64,000 nucleotides of DNA from Microbulbifer variabilis. Its GTDB lineage: Bacteria > Pseudomonadota > Gammaproteobacteria > Pseudomonadales > Cellvibrionaceae. Below the pieces are notes generated by a model, which saw only the letters and a program-made list of their open reading frames with translations, was not told where the DNA came from and made no database searches. The DNA is taken from the NCBI RefSeq assembly GCF_023716485.1, contig NZ_CP092418.1, positions 3,938,501 to 4,002,500 on the forward strand, read 5' to 3'. Below, piece by piece: positions 1-10,343 of the stretch. Within the stretch, counting starts at the first letter, position 1. The number at the start of each line of letters is the position of its first letter. The translations under genes and the position numbers were made by a program.

Positions 1-617
1 TCAGGATCGAGCTTCATGTAGCACTGGCGGATATCGAGAAAACTCATGCGATGTCCGCGCTCGGCCCCCGCTTCCATAATGCGCCGGTTGCTATAGAGAT
101 CCGGGTTCGATGCCAGCAGTCCGATGCGCAGGCCGGTACCGGCAATATGGTGCTCATCCCGATAATATTCATCCAACTGGCTTTTCGGGATATCGCCAAT
201 ACAGAAGCTCTCTGCCGGGTCCACCAGCATTCGCCCAATCATGGCTTCGCGTCCCAGCAACATGCGATAGCCCATGCTGTCCCGATTGGTCAGGGTCAGT
301 TCGATATCCCATACACTGCCACCAATAGAAATGGAGGTACGGATTACTGGGCGCTTTTCACTCTCTCCAGAGGAGCTACGCACCAGCCTCTTATCCAAAA
401 GCCGCGCCTCACAACGCACTGATGGGCGGCGCTGGTGCTGTAATGGATGCGCCTCAAAACTCACCCAGGGTTCGCCATCGCGCTTAAAGGTATGGATGTT
501 GTATGCGTGTAGGCAGGAAGTTTTAGCTCCGGAGTCCACACGCACCTTAATCGCCGGGACGCTGAGTGCGGGAAGCCCGCACCACTCTTCGCTGCCGACA
601 ATCAGCTTTTTTTCCAA
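1..617 (-). CDS. RimB-RimK fusion: retropepsin-like domain joined to an ATP-grasp ligase, partial at left edge
   Basis: I translated this minus-strand frame directly; it stays open to the window edge, so only about the first 205 residues are present. The N-terminal part has VDSGAKTS (about residues 27-34), the aspartic-protease-like motif of the RimB/DUF785 family. From about residue 160 it reads LRIGLLASNPDLYSNRR and continues like the N-terminus of RimK, the ligase that adds glutamates to ribosomal protein S6 in E. coli. RimB is a known partner of RimK that processes the modified tail, so a fusion would place both activities on one chain; the substrate here is inferred. The proposed start is TTG at 617, with GAGG nine bases upstream; no better ATG is visible. 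The RimK ATP-grasp core lies outside the window. Confidence 0.75.
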   Translation of the reverse strand, partial: MEKKLIVGSEEWCGLPALSVPAIKVRVDSGAKTSCLHAYNIHTFKRDGEPWVSFEAHPLQHQRRPSVRCEARLLDKRLVRSSSGESEKRPVIRTSISIGGSVWDIELTLTNRDSMGYRMLLGREAMIGRMLVDPAESFCIGDIPKSQLDEYYRDEHHIAGTGLRIGLLASNPDLYSNRRIMEAGAERGHRMSFLDIRQCYMKLDP

Positions 618-781
618 ACAAAAAATCCTCAAAAAATATTTGGTTTACCTAAAGGGTCGAAAACCCGAAGTATTGACTTTCACTATAAAAATAAGGCTCG
701 CCTATCGATCAACCGTATAACTACTGCCTTAGAACTATTGAATAAAGGCCGCCCTTTACCGATTTTTTTTGTGTGATCCGA

Positions 782-1645
<864 letters not shown>

Positions 1646-1835
1646 CTACCAGAAAGCAGCTACAAAAACTCAATCTTAAAAAGTGATCATTTTTGGGGAC
1701 CAAACTGACCATAAAACTTCCAGCCATAGAGGAAATAACAAAACATATTTTTATTACCAACTAACTGAAATTGAGTGAAAGCAATGACAAATCACGATGC
1801 TAGGCTTAAGCCAGAGGGGTAAATGGAGCGCCAAC

Positions 1836-2291
1836 ATGCGACTAATGATTCGATCAAACCACCTGCCACATTTATTGGTGGTGGTTATTTCTTTAACCCT
1901 GGCCTTTGGCAGTGCGCCCGTATCCGCACAACAGCAAACCACAAACCCAGACTTCTGGGAGAAATATGACGACATTACAGATTGGGTGACGCTGCGTCTG
2001 CAGCTCACCCCTGGCCAGGAAAAAGTAGTACTGCCCATCTTGCAAAAGAGCCTTGCAGAGAAAAAAGCCGTACTGGATCGCTATGGCATTTTGGACAACC
2101 CTAAACTGACTTTAACGCCTAAGCAGCGCGGGGAAATCGGTGCGCAATTGGCCACGATCAGCGCGCAGGTAAACAAAGAACTGGAAGGGATACTAAAAAA
2201 ACAACAGATGAGGGAGTTAGGTAAGATTCAACACGAATTATTGATGGCACTGGCTGCCCGTCTGAGGGCCCGCTCTGCCCAGGGCAACTAA
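1836..2291 (+). CDS. Small exported helical protein, Spy/CpxP-like
   Basis: Product of 151 residues. The start at 1836 is chosen because GGAG lies about seven bases upstream; an in-frame start 39 bases earlier lacks a site. The N-terminus is a signal peptide (hydrophobic LLVVVISLTLAFG, cleavage after PVSA). The mature part is predicted helical and twice carries an LTPxQ motif (LQLTPGQEK, LTLTPKQRG), the pattern that characterises Spy/CpxP periplasmic chaperones and related proteins with LTxxQ repeats. This supports a periplasmic location; a chaperone or envelope-stress role is inference. It lies on the opposite strand between dnaJ and dapB, next to the heat-shock operon, which fits a protein-folding theme but proves nothing. 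Confidence 0.7.
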   Translation: MRLMIRSNHLPHLLVVVISLTLAFGSAPVSAQQQTTNPDFWEKYDDITDWVTLRLQLTPGQEKVVLPILQKSLAEKKAVLDRYGILDNPKLTLTPKQRGEIGAQLATISAQVNKELEGILKKQQMRELGKIQHELLMALAARLRARSAQGN

Positions 2292-2424
2292 CCCGGCAGA
2301 GATACCGGGCCAGTTTTCGCTATTCTTCCTACTTTTAACCTTTTCAAAGAGCTCATCAGTTAAGCAACTATATAAACCCTAAATTACCGATGGTCGAATA
2401 GCGATTGAGGACGCTCGCTTAGCG

Positions 2425-3549
2425 TTAAAGCTTCATATCCCCAAAGAAGTTTTTCACCCCTTCAAACCAACCGGTCTGGCGTGGTGCATTTTTCTTTTCG
2501 CTGAGGGTATTGGCAAATTCCTGCAGTAACTCTTTCTGTTTACCAGAAAGGTTTACCGGTGTTTCCACGACAACCCGACACAGCAAATCGCCGGTAGCGC
2601 CGCCACGCACCGGAGTGACACCTTTACCACGCAGGCGGAACAGCTTGCCAGTTTGACTCTCTGCGGGAATCTTTAGCTTCACCTTACCATCGAGGGTCGG
2701 CACTTCCAGTTCGCCCCCCAGTGCTGCAGCAGCAAAACTGATGGGCACCTCGCAATACAAGTTCTTGCCATCGCGCTGGAACAGCTCGTGTTCCTTCACC
2801 ACCACCTGTACATACAAATCACCAGCGGGACCGCCATCGGGGCCAGCTTCACCCTCTCCGGACAGGCGGATACGATCGCCAGTATCCACACCTGGCGGAA
2901 CCTTAACGGACAGAGTCTTGGTCTCTTCAACCCGACCGCGACCGTGGCAGCTGCCACAGGGATCGGAGATAGTGGTACCGCGACCGCGACAGTTGGGGCA
3001 GGTTTGCTGAACAGAGAAGAAGCCCTGTTGCATACGCACCTGACCGGCACCACCACAGGTGCTACAGGTCTGCGGAGAGGAACCTGGCTTAGCGCCTGAA
3101 CCGTGGCAGGTATTACAGGAAGCGAGCGTTGGCACACGGATCTTGACCGTGGTACCGCGCACTGCGTCTTCCAGGTCCAGTTCCAAGTCGTAACGCAGGT
3201 CTGAACCGCGCGCGGGGCCACCCCGACGGCCGCCACCGCCCCCACCGAAGATATCGCCAAATACATCGCCGAAGATATCGGAGAAACCGCCGAAGCCACC
3301 GGCGCCGCCACCACCCATTTGCCCTTCTACACCGGCGTGACCAAATTGATCATAAGCCGCGCGTTTCTGCGAATCGGACAGTATTTCGTAGGCCTCGTTG
3401 GCTTCTTTGAATTTGTTTTCTGCTTCCGCATCATCGGGATTGCGGTCCGGGTGAAACTTCATCGCCACCCGGCGGTAGGCTTTCTTCAGCTCTGCATCCG
3501 AAGCGCCGCGCTCGACGCCGAGGACTTCGTAATAATCGCGTTTCGACAT
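2425..3549 (-). CDS. dnaJ: Chaperone DnaJ
   Basis: Co-chaperone that delivers unfolded clients to DnaK and stimulates its ATPase. The 374-residue product has the full type-I layout: J domain with HPD at 33-35, a Gly/Phe-rich linker (about 75-115), four zinc-binding CxxCxGxG repeats ([32 protein letters not shown], about 145-215) and the C-terminal client-binding domains. It is the last gene of the grpE-dnaK-dnaJ heat-shock group; the 225-bp gap from dnaK holds two hairpins (see 3687-3758) that could lower dnaJ expression relative to dnaK. Length and order match other gammaproteobacteria. Confidence 0.98.
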   Translation of the reverse strand: MSKRDYYEVLGVERGASDAELKKAYRRVAMKFHPDRNPDDAEAENKFKEANEAYEILSDSQKRAAYDQFGHAGVEGQMGGGGAGGFGGFSDIFGDVFGDIFGGGGGGRRGGPARGSDLRYDLELDLEDAVRGTTVKIRVPTLASCNTCHGSGAKPGSSPQTCSTCGGAGQVRMQQGFFSVQQTCPNCRGRGTTISDPCGSCHGRGRVEETKTLSVKVPPGVDTGDRIRLSGEGEAGPDGGPAGDLYVQVVVKEHELFQRDGKNLYCEVPISFAAAALGGELEVPTLDGKVKLKIPAESQTGKLFRLRGKGVTPVRGGATGDLLCRVVVETPVNLSGKQKELLQEFANTLSEKKNAPRQTGWFEGVKNFFGDMKL

Positions 3550-3686
3550 AAAACTATGTTCTCTGGTCCGGCATCAAGAACGGCCAAACTCTTTCTACTT
3601 CTCGGTTTCTAACCAAGCCCCGCATTGCGGAGCACCACCAAACTGCGAACTCTGTACAAACTTTGATGGATACCTGAAACAACACA

Positions 3687-3758
3687 GGGCGCGGGGCCTA
3701 AAAAGAAGGCGCCGCGCCCCTGAAGTTCTCCGGTGGCCACTTTAAAAGCTGCCACCGG
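3687..3758 (-). other. Two hairpins in the dnaK-dnaJ gap
   Basis: Between dnaK and dnaJ there are two strong inverted repeats: GGGCGCGG 3687-3694 with CCGCGCCC 3712-3719 (extended inward by GCC/GGC), and CCGGTGGC 3730-3737 with GCCACCGG 3751-3758. Neither is followed by a clean T-run on the minus strand, so they look like mRNA-stabilising or attenuating structures rather than full terminators. Role inferred. Confidence 0.6.
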
Positions 3759-3774
3759 AAATGCAAGCGAACGC

Positions 3775-5727
3775 TTACTTACCTTCTTTCTTGTCGTCCT
3801 TTACTTCTTCGAACTCTGCATCTACCGCATCGTCGCCAGCGGAAGATTGCTGCTGCTCGCCCTGTTGAGCGCCTGCACCAGCGGCACCTTCAGCGCCAGC
3901 GGCCTGGGCCTGCTCGGCGTACATCTTCTGTGCAACCGGGCCAGAAGCTTCGGTCAGCTTGGTGGTGGCAGCTTCCATAGCAGCCTTGTCGTTGCCTTTC
4001 ACCGCTTCTTCCGCTTCTTTGATAGCCGCTTCGATTGCAGACTTTTCTTCAGCGGTGGCTTTGTCGCCAGCTTCTTCCAAGGTCTTCTTGGTAGCAGAGA
4101 TCAGGCCGTCGAGGGTATTGCGGGTTTGCACCAACTCCTCGAACTGCTTATCCGCTTCGGCATTCGCCTCTGCGTCTTGAACCATCTTATCGATCTCGTC
4201 CTCGGACAGACCGGAGGAAGCTTTGATCACGATGGACTGCTCTTTACCAGTCGCCTTGTCTTTCGCGTGTACGTGCAGGATACCGTTGGCATCGATATCG
4301 AAGGTCACTTCGATCTGCGGTACACCGCGGGGGGACGGCGGGATATCGGCCAGGTCAAAACGACCAAGGGATTTGTTCTGGGAAGCCTGCTTGCGCTCAC
4401 CCTGTACCACGTGAATGGTTACCGCAGTCTGGTTATCTTCCGCAGTGGAGAACACCTGGGACTTCTTAGTGGGGATAGTGGTGTTTTTGTCGATCAGCGG
4501 AGTTGCAACGCCACCCATGGTTTCGATACCCAGGGTCAGCGGGGTTACGTCTAGCAGCAGTACGTCTTTAACGTCTCCGGACAGAACAGCTCCCTGGATA
4601 GCGGCACCCATGGCAACGGCTTCGTCGGGGTTAACGTCTTTGCGCGGCTCTTTACCGAAGAACTCGGTAACTTTCTGCTGTACCAGCGGCATGCGGGTCT
4701 GACCACCAACCAGGATCACTTCGTCTACGCCAGAAGCGGACAGGTCGGCATCTTGCAGAGCAATTTTTACCGGCTCCAAGGAACGAGTAACCAGATCTTC
4801 TACCAGGCTTTCCAGCTTGGCGCGGGTCAGCTTAACCACCAAGTGCTTGGGACCGGTGGCATCTGCAGTGATATACGGCAGGTTGACTTCAGTCTGCTGG
4901 CTGGAGGACAGCTCGATCTTGGCTTTTTCTGCAGCTTCTTTCAGGCGCTGCATCGCCAGGGGATCGCCTTTCAGGTCGATGCCTTGGTCTTTCTTAAACT
5001 CGTCTGCGAGATATTCGATCAGACGCAGGTCGAAGTCCTCACCGCCGAGGAAAGTGTCACCGTTGGTGGACAGTACTTCGAACTGCTTCTCACCATCTAC
5101 ATCGGCAATTTCGATAATGGAGATATCGAAGGTACCACCACCCAGGTCGTATACCGCTACAGTGCGGTCACCGCCCTGCTTGTCCAGGCCGTAGGCCAGA
5201 GCAGCAGCAGTCGGCTCGTTGATAATACGTTTAACGTCCAGGCCCGCGATACGGCCGGCGTCTTTAGTGGCCTGGCGCTGCGAGTCGTTGAAGTAAGCCG
5301 GTACAGTAATTACTGCAGCGTCAACTTTCTCGCCGAGGAAGTCTTCTGCAGTCTTTTTCATTTTCTTCAGAACTTCGGCAGAGATCTGCGGCGGAGCTTT
5401 TTTATCGCCTTTCACTTCTACCCAAGCGTCGCCGTTGTCGGCTTCAGTGATGGTGTAAGGCACCATCTTGATATCTTTCTGTACAACGTCGTCTTTGAAT
5501 TTACGGCCGATCAAACGCTTAACCGCAAACAGAGTATTCTGGGGATTGGTCACCGCCTGACGTTTGGCAGACTGGCCTACCAGGATTTCGTTGTCGTCAG
5601 TGAAGGCAACAATAGAAGGTGTAGTACGATCGCCTTCGGCGTTCTCGATTACACGCGCTTTGTCACCATCCAGTACCGCCACACAGCTGTTGGTGGTACC
5701 CAGGTCGATGCCGATAATTTTTCCCAT
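3775..5727 (-). CDS. dnaK: Chaperone DnaK (Hsp70)
   Basis: ATP-driven Hsp70 chaperone of the cytoplasm. The 650-residue product starts [15 protein letters not shown] (ATPase phosphate-binding loop), contains the conserved LGGEDFD and [11 protein letters not shown] motifs, a substrate-binding domain after about residue 390, and a C-terminus ending [13 protein letters not shown], close to the E. coli EEVKD-type tail. An in-frame ATG lies 15 bases upstream, but the ATG at 5727 has GAGG nine bases before it and matches the family N-terminus. It follows grpE by 123 bp, and that gap carries a second sigma-32-like promoter. Confidence 0.98.
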   Translation of the reverse strand: MGKIIGIDLGTTNSCVAVLDGDKARVIENAEGDRTTPSIVAFTDDNEILVGQSAKRQAVTNPQNTLFAVKRLIGRKFKDDVVQKDIKMVPYTITEADNGDAWVEVKGDKKAPPQISAEVLKKMKKTAEDFLGEKVDAAVITVPAYFNDSQRQATKDAGRIAGLDVKRIINEPTAAALAYGLDKQGGDRTVAVYDLGGGTFDISIIEIADVDGEKQFEVLSTNGDTFLGGEDFDLRLIEYLADEFKKDQGIDLKGDPLAMQRLKEAAEKAKIELSSSQQTEVNLPYITADATGPKHLVVKLTRAKLESLVEDLVTRSLEPVKIALQDADLSASGVDEVILVGGQTRMPLVQQKVTEFFGKEPRKDVNPDEAVAMGAAIQGAVLSGDVKDVLLLDVTPLTLGIETMGGVATPLIDKNTTIPTKKSQVFSTAEDNQTAVTIHVVQGERKQASQNKSLGRFDLADIPPSPRGVPQIEVTFDIDANGILHVHAKDKATGKEQSIVIKASSGLSEDEIDKMVQDAEANAEADKQFEELVQTRNTLDGLISATKKTLEEAGDKATAEEKSAIEAAIKEAEEAVKGNDKAAMEAATTKLTEASGPVAQKMYAEQAQAAGAEGAAGAGAQQGEQQQSSAGDDAVDAEFEEVKDDKKEGK

Positions 5728-5802
5728 CTGTAAAATCCTCATTTGTTACGCGCTGCCAGCTCTGTTCTGTATGCAGCGCGCGAATAATTCTTGATGTCAG
5801 CT

Positions 5803-5830
5803 ATATTGGTGCCGGCCAGCGAAATTCAAG
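5803..5830 (-). promoter_or_regulatory. Sigma-32-like promoter upstream of dnaK
   Basis: On the minus strand CTTGAA (plus-strand TTCAAG 5825-5830) is followed after 14 bases by ACCAATAT (plus-strand ATATTGGT 5803-5810), a 6/8 match to the RpoH -10 CCCCATNT. It lies about 75 bp before the dnaK start and would allow dnaK-dnaJ transcription independent of the grpE promoter. Weaker than the site at 6558-6585. Confidence 0.55.
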
Positions 5831-5850
5831 GCCGTTTCACGCATTTGCCG

Positions 5851-6492
5851 TTACGGGGCCTTACTAACCACAACCATGGCCGGGCGAACCAGGCGACCAT
5901 TGAGGCGATAGCCTTTTTGAAATACCTCTAGAACCGTGTTCGGCTCCACCTCCCCATTCGGCACCTGGGTCATGGCCTGGTGCAGCTCTGGGTCGAAGGG
6001 CTCACCAGCTGGATCGACAACTTCCACAGAATTTTTCGTCAGGGTGTCGACGAAAGATTTATGAGTAAGCTCGATACCTTCCACCAATGCTTTATTGCTT
6101 TCATCAGCGCTATCAATGGTGGCGAGGGCGCGCTCCAGGTTGTCCACAACCGGCAACAAATCCTGCAGCAGTTTTTCCACTGCAAATTTGCGTGCGCGAT
6201 CCACATCCTGCTGGGCGCGACGACGGGCATTCTGCTCTTCAGCCTGGGCGCGCAGAGCGAGGTCTTTCTGCACCACTAACTGCTCTTGCAGCTTGATAAT
6301 TTCATCGTGCAGCGCATCGGCACTCTCGGCTTCTTCGTGCAATGCTTGCTCAGCCTGCTCGCGCTCGGTCGCGGTGGGATCTTCAATCTCCGCGGAAGCC
6401 GCCTCGTCTGTCGCTGTCAGGTGCTCATCAGCCAGTGCTTCCGGCTGCACCCCCTCTGTAATCTGATCTTCTTCGCTGCGCTCTCTGGCCAC
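5851..6492 (-). CDS. grpE: Nucleotide exchange factor GrpE
   Basis: GrpE removes ADP from DnaK and acts as its thermosensor. The 213-residue product has a long acidic N-terminal stretch, a coiled-coil region (about 50-110, rich in E/Q/A/R) and the conserved C-terminal beta domain with PFDPELHQAM and GYRLNGRLVRPAMVVVS. The start is GTG at 6492 with GGAG seven bases upstream. It is the first gene of the grpE-dnaK-dnaJ group, and a strong sigma-32 promoter lies just upstream (6558-6585). Confidence 0.97.
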   Translation of the reverse strand: MARERSEEDQITEGVQPEALADEHLTATDEAASAEIEDPTATEREQAEQALHEEAESADALHDEIIKLQEQLVVQKDLALRAQAEEQNARRRAQQDVDRARKFAVEKLLQDLLPVVDNLERALATIDSADESNKALVEGIELTHKSFVDTLTKNSVEVVDPAGEPFDPELHQAMTQVPNGEVEPNTVLEVFQKGYRLNGRLVRPAMVVVSKAP

Positions 6493-6557
6493 TGCTTTCT
6501 CCGTCGCGTCGACTCTGTCAGTAATGAGTTGGGCCCGTCCTGCGGGCTCTGGGGGCT

Positions 6558-6585
6558 ATATGGGGCCATCCCCGCACAGTTCAAG
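6558..6585 (-). promoter_or_regulatory. Sigma-32 (RpoH) heat-shock promoter of grpE
   Basis: On the minus strand CTTGAA (plus-strand TTCAAG 6580-6585) is followed after 14 bases by CCCCATAT (plus-strand ATATGGGG 6558-6565). Both boxes match the RpoH consensus (CTTGAAA, CCCCATNT) at the right spacing, about 70 bp upstream of the grpE GTG. No CIRCE element was seen, so regulation is predicted to be RpoH rather than HrcA. Confidence 0.85.
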
Positions 6586-6653
6586 TGGTTTTTTGCGCTA
6601 GCGCGCAATAGCTGGAGAATCTGCGCTTGACGCTATAGCTAACCAGAAAGGAA

Positions 6654-6673
6654 TACTGTATAAATAACCACTG
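6654..6673 (+). promoter_or_regulatory. LexA-like SOS box upstream of recN
   Basis: TACTGTATAAATAACCACTG matches the first half of the gammaproteobacterial LexA consensus (TACTGTATAT) well and the second half poorly. It lies 52 bp before the recN start; recN is a classic SOS gene in E. coli, which also carries an imperfect box ending CCAGTT. Inferred operator. Confidence 0.55.
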
Positions 6674-6724
6674 ATTGGGTATTCAGACCCACCCATAAGA
6701 AAAGGACACAGAAGCGATCTCTAT

Positions 6725-8395
6725 ATGTTGCTGCACCTGTCTATCAGCCAATTCACCCTGGTGGACCAACTGGAGTTGGAGTTCGGCCCAGGTACCAGCA
6801 CCCTCACCGGCGAGACCGGCGCGGGCAAATCCATCACCCTAGATGCACTCGGGCTCGCCCTGGGTGGTCGCGGCAGTGCCGAACTGGTACGCGCTGGAGC
6901 CAACCGCGCCGATATCAGTGCCACCTTCGATATCTCCGGCTACCCCAACGCCAGCGATTGGCTTAATTCCCAGGAGCTAGATAGCGGGCAGGAAGTGATA
7001 CTGCGCCGCACCATCGGCGCCGATGGCCGCTCACGGGCCTATATCAACGGCCAGCCGGTGACGCTGCTGCAGCAGCGCGCCCTGGGTGAGCAACTGATTG
7101 ATATCCACAGCCAGCACGAGCACCAGTCCCTGCTGAAGAAGGAAACCCACCGCCGCCTGCTCGATGAGTACGCCCAAGCCCAGGAACTGGCCGCCGAAAC
7201 CCGCAGTCGCTACAAGACCTGGCAGGACCAATACCGCCGCTACCGCAATCTGGCCGACAGCGTTGAGGAGGCCGAGGCGCGCCGCAACCTACTGCAGTAC
7301 CAGCTGCGCGAGCTGGAACAACTGGATTTGAGCGAAGGTGAGATAGAGGCCCTGGAGAGCGAGCAGCGTCAGCTGGCCAATGCCGGCGATATTCTTAACG
7401 GCAGCTATCAGCTGGCCGCGCTGCTGTCCGGCGGTGAGGGCGATATCGCCGAACAACTGCACCGCGCCCTGCAACTGCTTTCCGCCATGCCCGAACAGGC
7501 GCCGGCCCTGGTCGAGGTGGCGCAGATGCTCGATAGTGCGCGAATTCAGATCGACGAAGCGGCCGGTACTTTGTCGCGACATATCGATCGCTTCGAGATG
7601 GACCCTGAGCGGCTCAGTGAAGTTGAGGAGCGCCTCAGTGCTATTTACCAGGCGGCGCGCAGACACCGTGTACAACCCAGTGAGCTACCGGCCCTGCAGC
7701 GACAGCTGCAAGAGGAACTGGAAGATATCGGCACGGAAGATACCTTGGAGCGCCTCGCCGAAACCTGCAGCAAACTGGAAAAAGAGTTTCGGGCAGTCGC
7801 AGCAAAATTAAGCGAGCTACGGCGTGGGGCAGCGATCACACTCGCCGAATCGGTCAATCGGCAACTGGTGGATTTGGCCATGCCGCACGCCAAGGTCGAA
7901 CTTGCCTTACAAGCTCTCGACAAGCCTTGCAGCCACGGCCTGGAGGAAGTGGAAATTTTAATTTCCACCAACCCCGGCCAGCCACCGCGCCCACTGGGCA
8001 GGATCGCCTCCGGCGGTGAGCTTTCTCGGGTAAGCCTCGCCGTACAGGTGGTCACGGCACAGACTTCACGCACCCCCACCCTGGTCTTTGATGAAGTGGA
8101 CGTCGGTATCGGCGGCGCCACTGGAGACGTGGTAGGCCGCCTGCTGCGCCAGCTGGGAGAGACCCGCAATGGCTGTAGCGGCCAAGTGATCTGCGTCACC
8201 CACCTGGCCCAGGTGGCTGCGCGAGCCCACCGCCAATATCTGGTGGAGAAGCACAGTGATGGTGAGCAGGCGTTTGTGGCTTTGCGTGAATTGAAAAACG
8301 GCGAGCGCCGTGAAGAGATCGCACGCATGCTCGGAGGGCAACCCAGCCCGCAGTCACTGGCCCATGCGGAAGAGATGTTGACCAGGACCCTTTGA
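6725..8395 (+). CDS. recN: DNA repair protein RecN
   Basis: SMC-like ATPase that acts early in double-strand break repair. The 556-residue product has Walker A GETGAGKSI at 29-37, a long central coiled-coil region (about 150-370, rich in E/L/Q/R), the ABC signature SGGELSRVSLAV and Walker B TLVFDEVDVGIGG near the C-terminus, followed by the VTHLAQVAA H-loop. Length is normal. It is divergent from grpE, and the shared upstream region holds a LexA-like box at 6654-6673, consistent with SOS control. Confidence 0.97.
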   Translation: MLLHLSISQFTLVDQLELEFGPGTSTLTGETGAGKSITLDALGLALGGRGSAELVRAGANRADISATFDISGYPNASDWLNSQELDSGQEVILRRTIGADGRSRAYINGQPVTLLQQRALGEQLIDIHSQHEHQSLLKKETHRRLLDEYAQAQELAAETRSRYKTWQDQYRRYRNLADSVEEAEARRNLLQYQLRELEQLDLSEGEIEALESEQRQLANAGDILNGSYQLAALLSGGEGDIAEQLHRALQLLSAMPEQAPALVEVAQMLDSARIQIDEAAGTLSRHIDRFEMDPERLSEVEERLSAIYQAARRHRVQPSELPALQRQLQEELEDIGTEDTLERLAETCSKLEKEFRAVAAKLSELRRGAAITLAESVNRQLVDLAMPHAKVELALQALDKPCSHGLEEVEILISTNPGQPPRPLGRIASGGELSRVSLAVQVVTAQTSRTPTLVFDEVDVGIGGATGDVVGRLLRQLGETRNGCSGQVICVTHLAQVAARAHRQYLVEKHSDGEQAFVALRELKNGERREEIARMLGGQPSPQSLAHAEEMLTRTL

Positions 8396-8660
8396 GCTGC
8401 CCCCAGGGCAATCTCAGAACAGCCCTTCAGCCGAGTTTCAAAGCTGACCAACAGGACAGCCCATCACTTTCAATGGAGCGGTGGGCAATCATATCTCGCA
8501 GATCAATAAATAACCGCCAACAATCCGGCAAAATAGCCGGCCTGCCGGTGATATATGCCGTTTTAGGACAAATAGACCAAATATGACTGGGTCTGGCGGC
8601 AGAAGTCACCATATACTGAGCCGCTTGTTTAACTTTGTTTGAGTAGTATCGGCCGAGTTT

Positions 8661-9266
8661 ATGCAGAGAACGATTTTTAATACCCCGATTATCACGCCGC
8701 TGCTGCGCCAAGTTGCCAAGCTGCTGCTGAAGTTTCACGGCTGGCGCGTTAACGGCGATCAGCAATCATTAAAACTGAAAAAATATGTATTGATCGGGGC
8801 TCCCCACACCACTAACTGGGACGGCTACTACTTTATTCTCGCCGCACTCAAATTAAAGATGACTCCGCAGTGGATGGGCAAAGACAAACTGTTCCAGTTC
8901 CCCCTGGGCGGCCCCATGCGCTGGTTCGGCGGTATCGCCGTAGACCGCAGCAAGGCTAACAACTTGGTAGATGCCACCGTGCGCCAGTTTAAGCTGCGTA
9001 AAGAGCTGGTTATTGCCATCCCACCGGAGGGCACCCGCGGTTTGGGTGAGCGCTGGAAGTCCGGTTTCTACCATATTGCACGCAGTGCCAAGGTGCCTCT
9101 GGTATTGGGCTTTATCAATTTCTCCAAGAAAGAAGTGGGAATTGGCCCTATCGCCCAACTGGGGGAAAACCTGGAGGCAGAACTGAACAAATTAAGGGAG
9201 TTTTACGCGGATAAGGTCGGTAAATTCCCAGAGCTGTACACGCCGCCCTGCCAGCCACAACAGTAA
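8661..9266 (+). CDS. PlsC-like lysophospholipid/glycerol-phosphate acyltransferase
   Basis: The 201-residue product carries the acyltransferase signature: HTTNWD (HX4D, H49 and D54) and, further on, PPEGTRG, equivalent to the PEGTR glycerol-phosphate-binding block. Such enzymes move acyl chains onto lysophospholipids or related lipids at the inner membrane. It is shorter than typical PlsC (about 240 residues) and lacks an obvious transmembrane helix, like the short PlsC-like proteins of many marine bacteria; the exact acceptor cannot be read from sequence. It stands alone between recN and fur and ends at a strong hairpin (9280-9301). Confidence 0.85.
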   Translation: MQRTIFNTPIITPLLRQVAKLLLKFHGWRVNGDQQSLKLKKYVLIGAPHTTNWDGYYFILAALKLKMTPQWMGKDKLFQFPLGGPMRWFGGIAVDRSKANNLVDATVRQFKLRKELVIAIPPEGTRGLGERWKSGFYHIARSAKVPLVLGFINFSKKEVGIGPIAQLGENLEAELNKLREFYADKVGKFPELYTPPCQPQQ

Positions 9267-9279
9267 GCGGGCATAAGAT

Positions 9280-9301
9280 GGGTGCGGCGGACGCCGCACC
9301 C
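9280..9301. terminator. Hairpin between convergent acyltransferase and fur
   Basis: GGGTGCGGCG (9280-9289) and CGCCGCACCC (9292-9301) are perfect inverted repeats between two convergent genes; a likely bidirectional terminator although the T-run is poor. Confidence 0.6.
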
Positions 9302-9308
9302 GACTGGA

Positions 9309-9719
9309 TTACTTCTCTTTTTCCTTCACGTACAGCACTAAGCTGTGGCCTGTCAGCTCGTAGCCGTGCTCATCGGCGATCTGGCGCTGCAGTTCCTCAA
9401 TTTCCTCATTGTGAAACTCGATCACCTTGCCGGTATCGGTACACACCATGTGGTCGTGATGATCACCACGATCCAGCTCGAATACGGAGTGGCCGCCATC
9501 GAAGTTGTGGCGAACAACCAAACCCGCGCTCTCAAACTGGGTCAGTACCCGGTAGACGGTAGCCAGACCGACATCTTCCCCCGCTTCCAGCAGTAGCTTA
9601 TACACATCTTCAGCACTCAAGTGCTGCTCGCTGGTGCTTTCAAGCAATTGCAAAATCTTAACCCGCGGCAGGGTGACCTTCAGGCCAGCCTTGCGCAATT
9701 CCTGGTTTTCGTTCGACAT
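9309..9719 (-). CDS. fur: Ferric uptake regulator Fur
   Basis: Fe2+-dependent repressor of iron uptake. The 136-residue product has the N-terminal winged helix (LKVTLPRVKILQLLE, VYRVLTQFESAGLV) and the metal-binding GDHHDHMVC block followed by VIEFHNEEIE. Only one Cys is present where E. coli Fur has CxxC (here VCTDTGK), resembling the Pseudomonas-type Fur that lacks the structural Cys pair. Divergently arranged with bamE, as in Pseudomonas. No clear Fur box was seen in the 277-bp intergenic region. Confidence 0.95.
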   Translation of the reverse strand: MSNENQELRKAGLKVTLPRVKILQLLESTSEQHLSAEDVYKLLLEAGEDVGLATVYRVLTQFESAGLVVRHNFDGGHSVFELDRGDHHDHMVCTDTGKVIEFHNEEIEELQRQIADEHGYELTGHSLVLYVKEKEK

Positions 9720-9996
9720 GAATAAATATTTCCCGACAGGATTTTATGAATTGTCTTTACTTGCATCAGCTCACTGAAAAGGTCTATACCCGAATAAGAC
9801 CACAGATTCCCGCCTGTCAGCGAGCCGGCTCTTCGGGTATTATCCCATGCCGAACGGAGTCAGCGGAACCCCAGGCACCATGAGAGAGGGAAATCGCAGA
9901 GGAAGGGAACTTTCCCTACGCATAGGGTCCTATTCCGGGCAACCGTTTAAAATTTGTACGAGAGGTGCCGTGTGAAAGAACATAATGGAGCAATGA

Positions 9997-10341
9997 ATGC
10001 CGCCTAGCCTGAAATTTATCGCCATCGCCAGCCTCTGCGCCTTTCTCGGCGCCTGTACGCTGGTTAAGTTTCCCGGTGTGCACCGCATTGAGGTACAGCA
10101 GGGCAATATCATTACCCAAGAGATGATCGACCAGCTGAAGCCCGGTATGACCCGCCGCCAGGTACAGTTTGTTCTCGGCACCCCGCTGCTGGAAGACACT
10201 TACAATCCCAACCGCTGGGACTACGTCAACCGCATTCGCGACAAGAAGGGTGATATCAGCCAGGAGCGCTTTAGCGTTTATTTTGACGAAGACTCCCTGG
10301 TATCCACCAGCGGTGACTTGCAGCCGGCTGACTGGCCCTAA
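9997..10341 (+). CDS. bamE: Outer membrane assembly lipoprotein BamE (SmpA/OmlA)
   Basis: Subunit of the BAM complex that inserts beta-barrels in the outer membrane. The 114-residue product has a lipoprotein signal (LGAC, Cys 20) and the SmpA/OmlA core: QQGNIITQEMIDQLKPGMTRRQV, FVLGTPLL, YNPNRWDYV. The start at 9997 is supported by GGAG about ten bases before. The gene is divergent from fur and ends next to the convergent rnfH, the standard pseudomonad-type arrangement fur/bamE/rnfH/ratA. Confidence 0.95.
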   Translation: MPPSLKFIAIASLCAFLGACTLVKFPGVHRIEVQQGNIITQEMIDQLKPGMTRRQVQFVLGTPLLEDTYNPNRWDYVNRIRDKKGDISQERFSVYFDEDSLVSTSGDLQPADWP

Positions 10342-10343
10342 GC

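Noticed and set aside
4753..5733. Long open frame (326 codons) on the plus strand across dnaK
   Set aside because: Mirror frame of a highly biased, conserved gene; its translation shows no family features and dnaK is certain.
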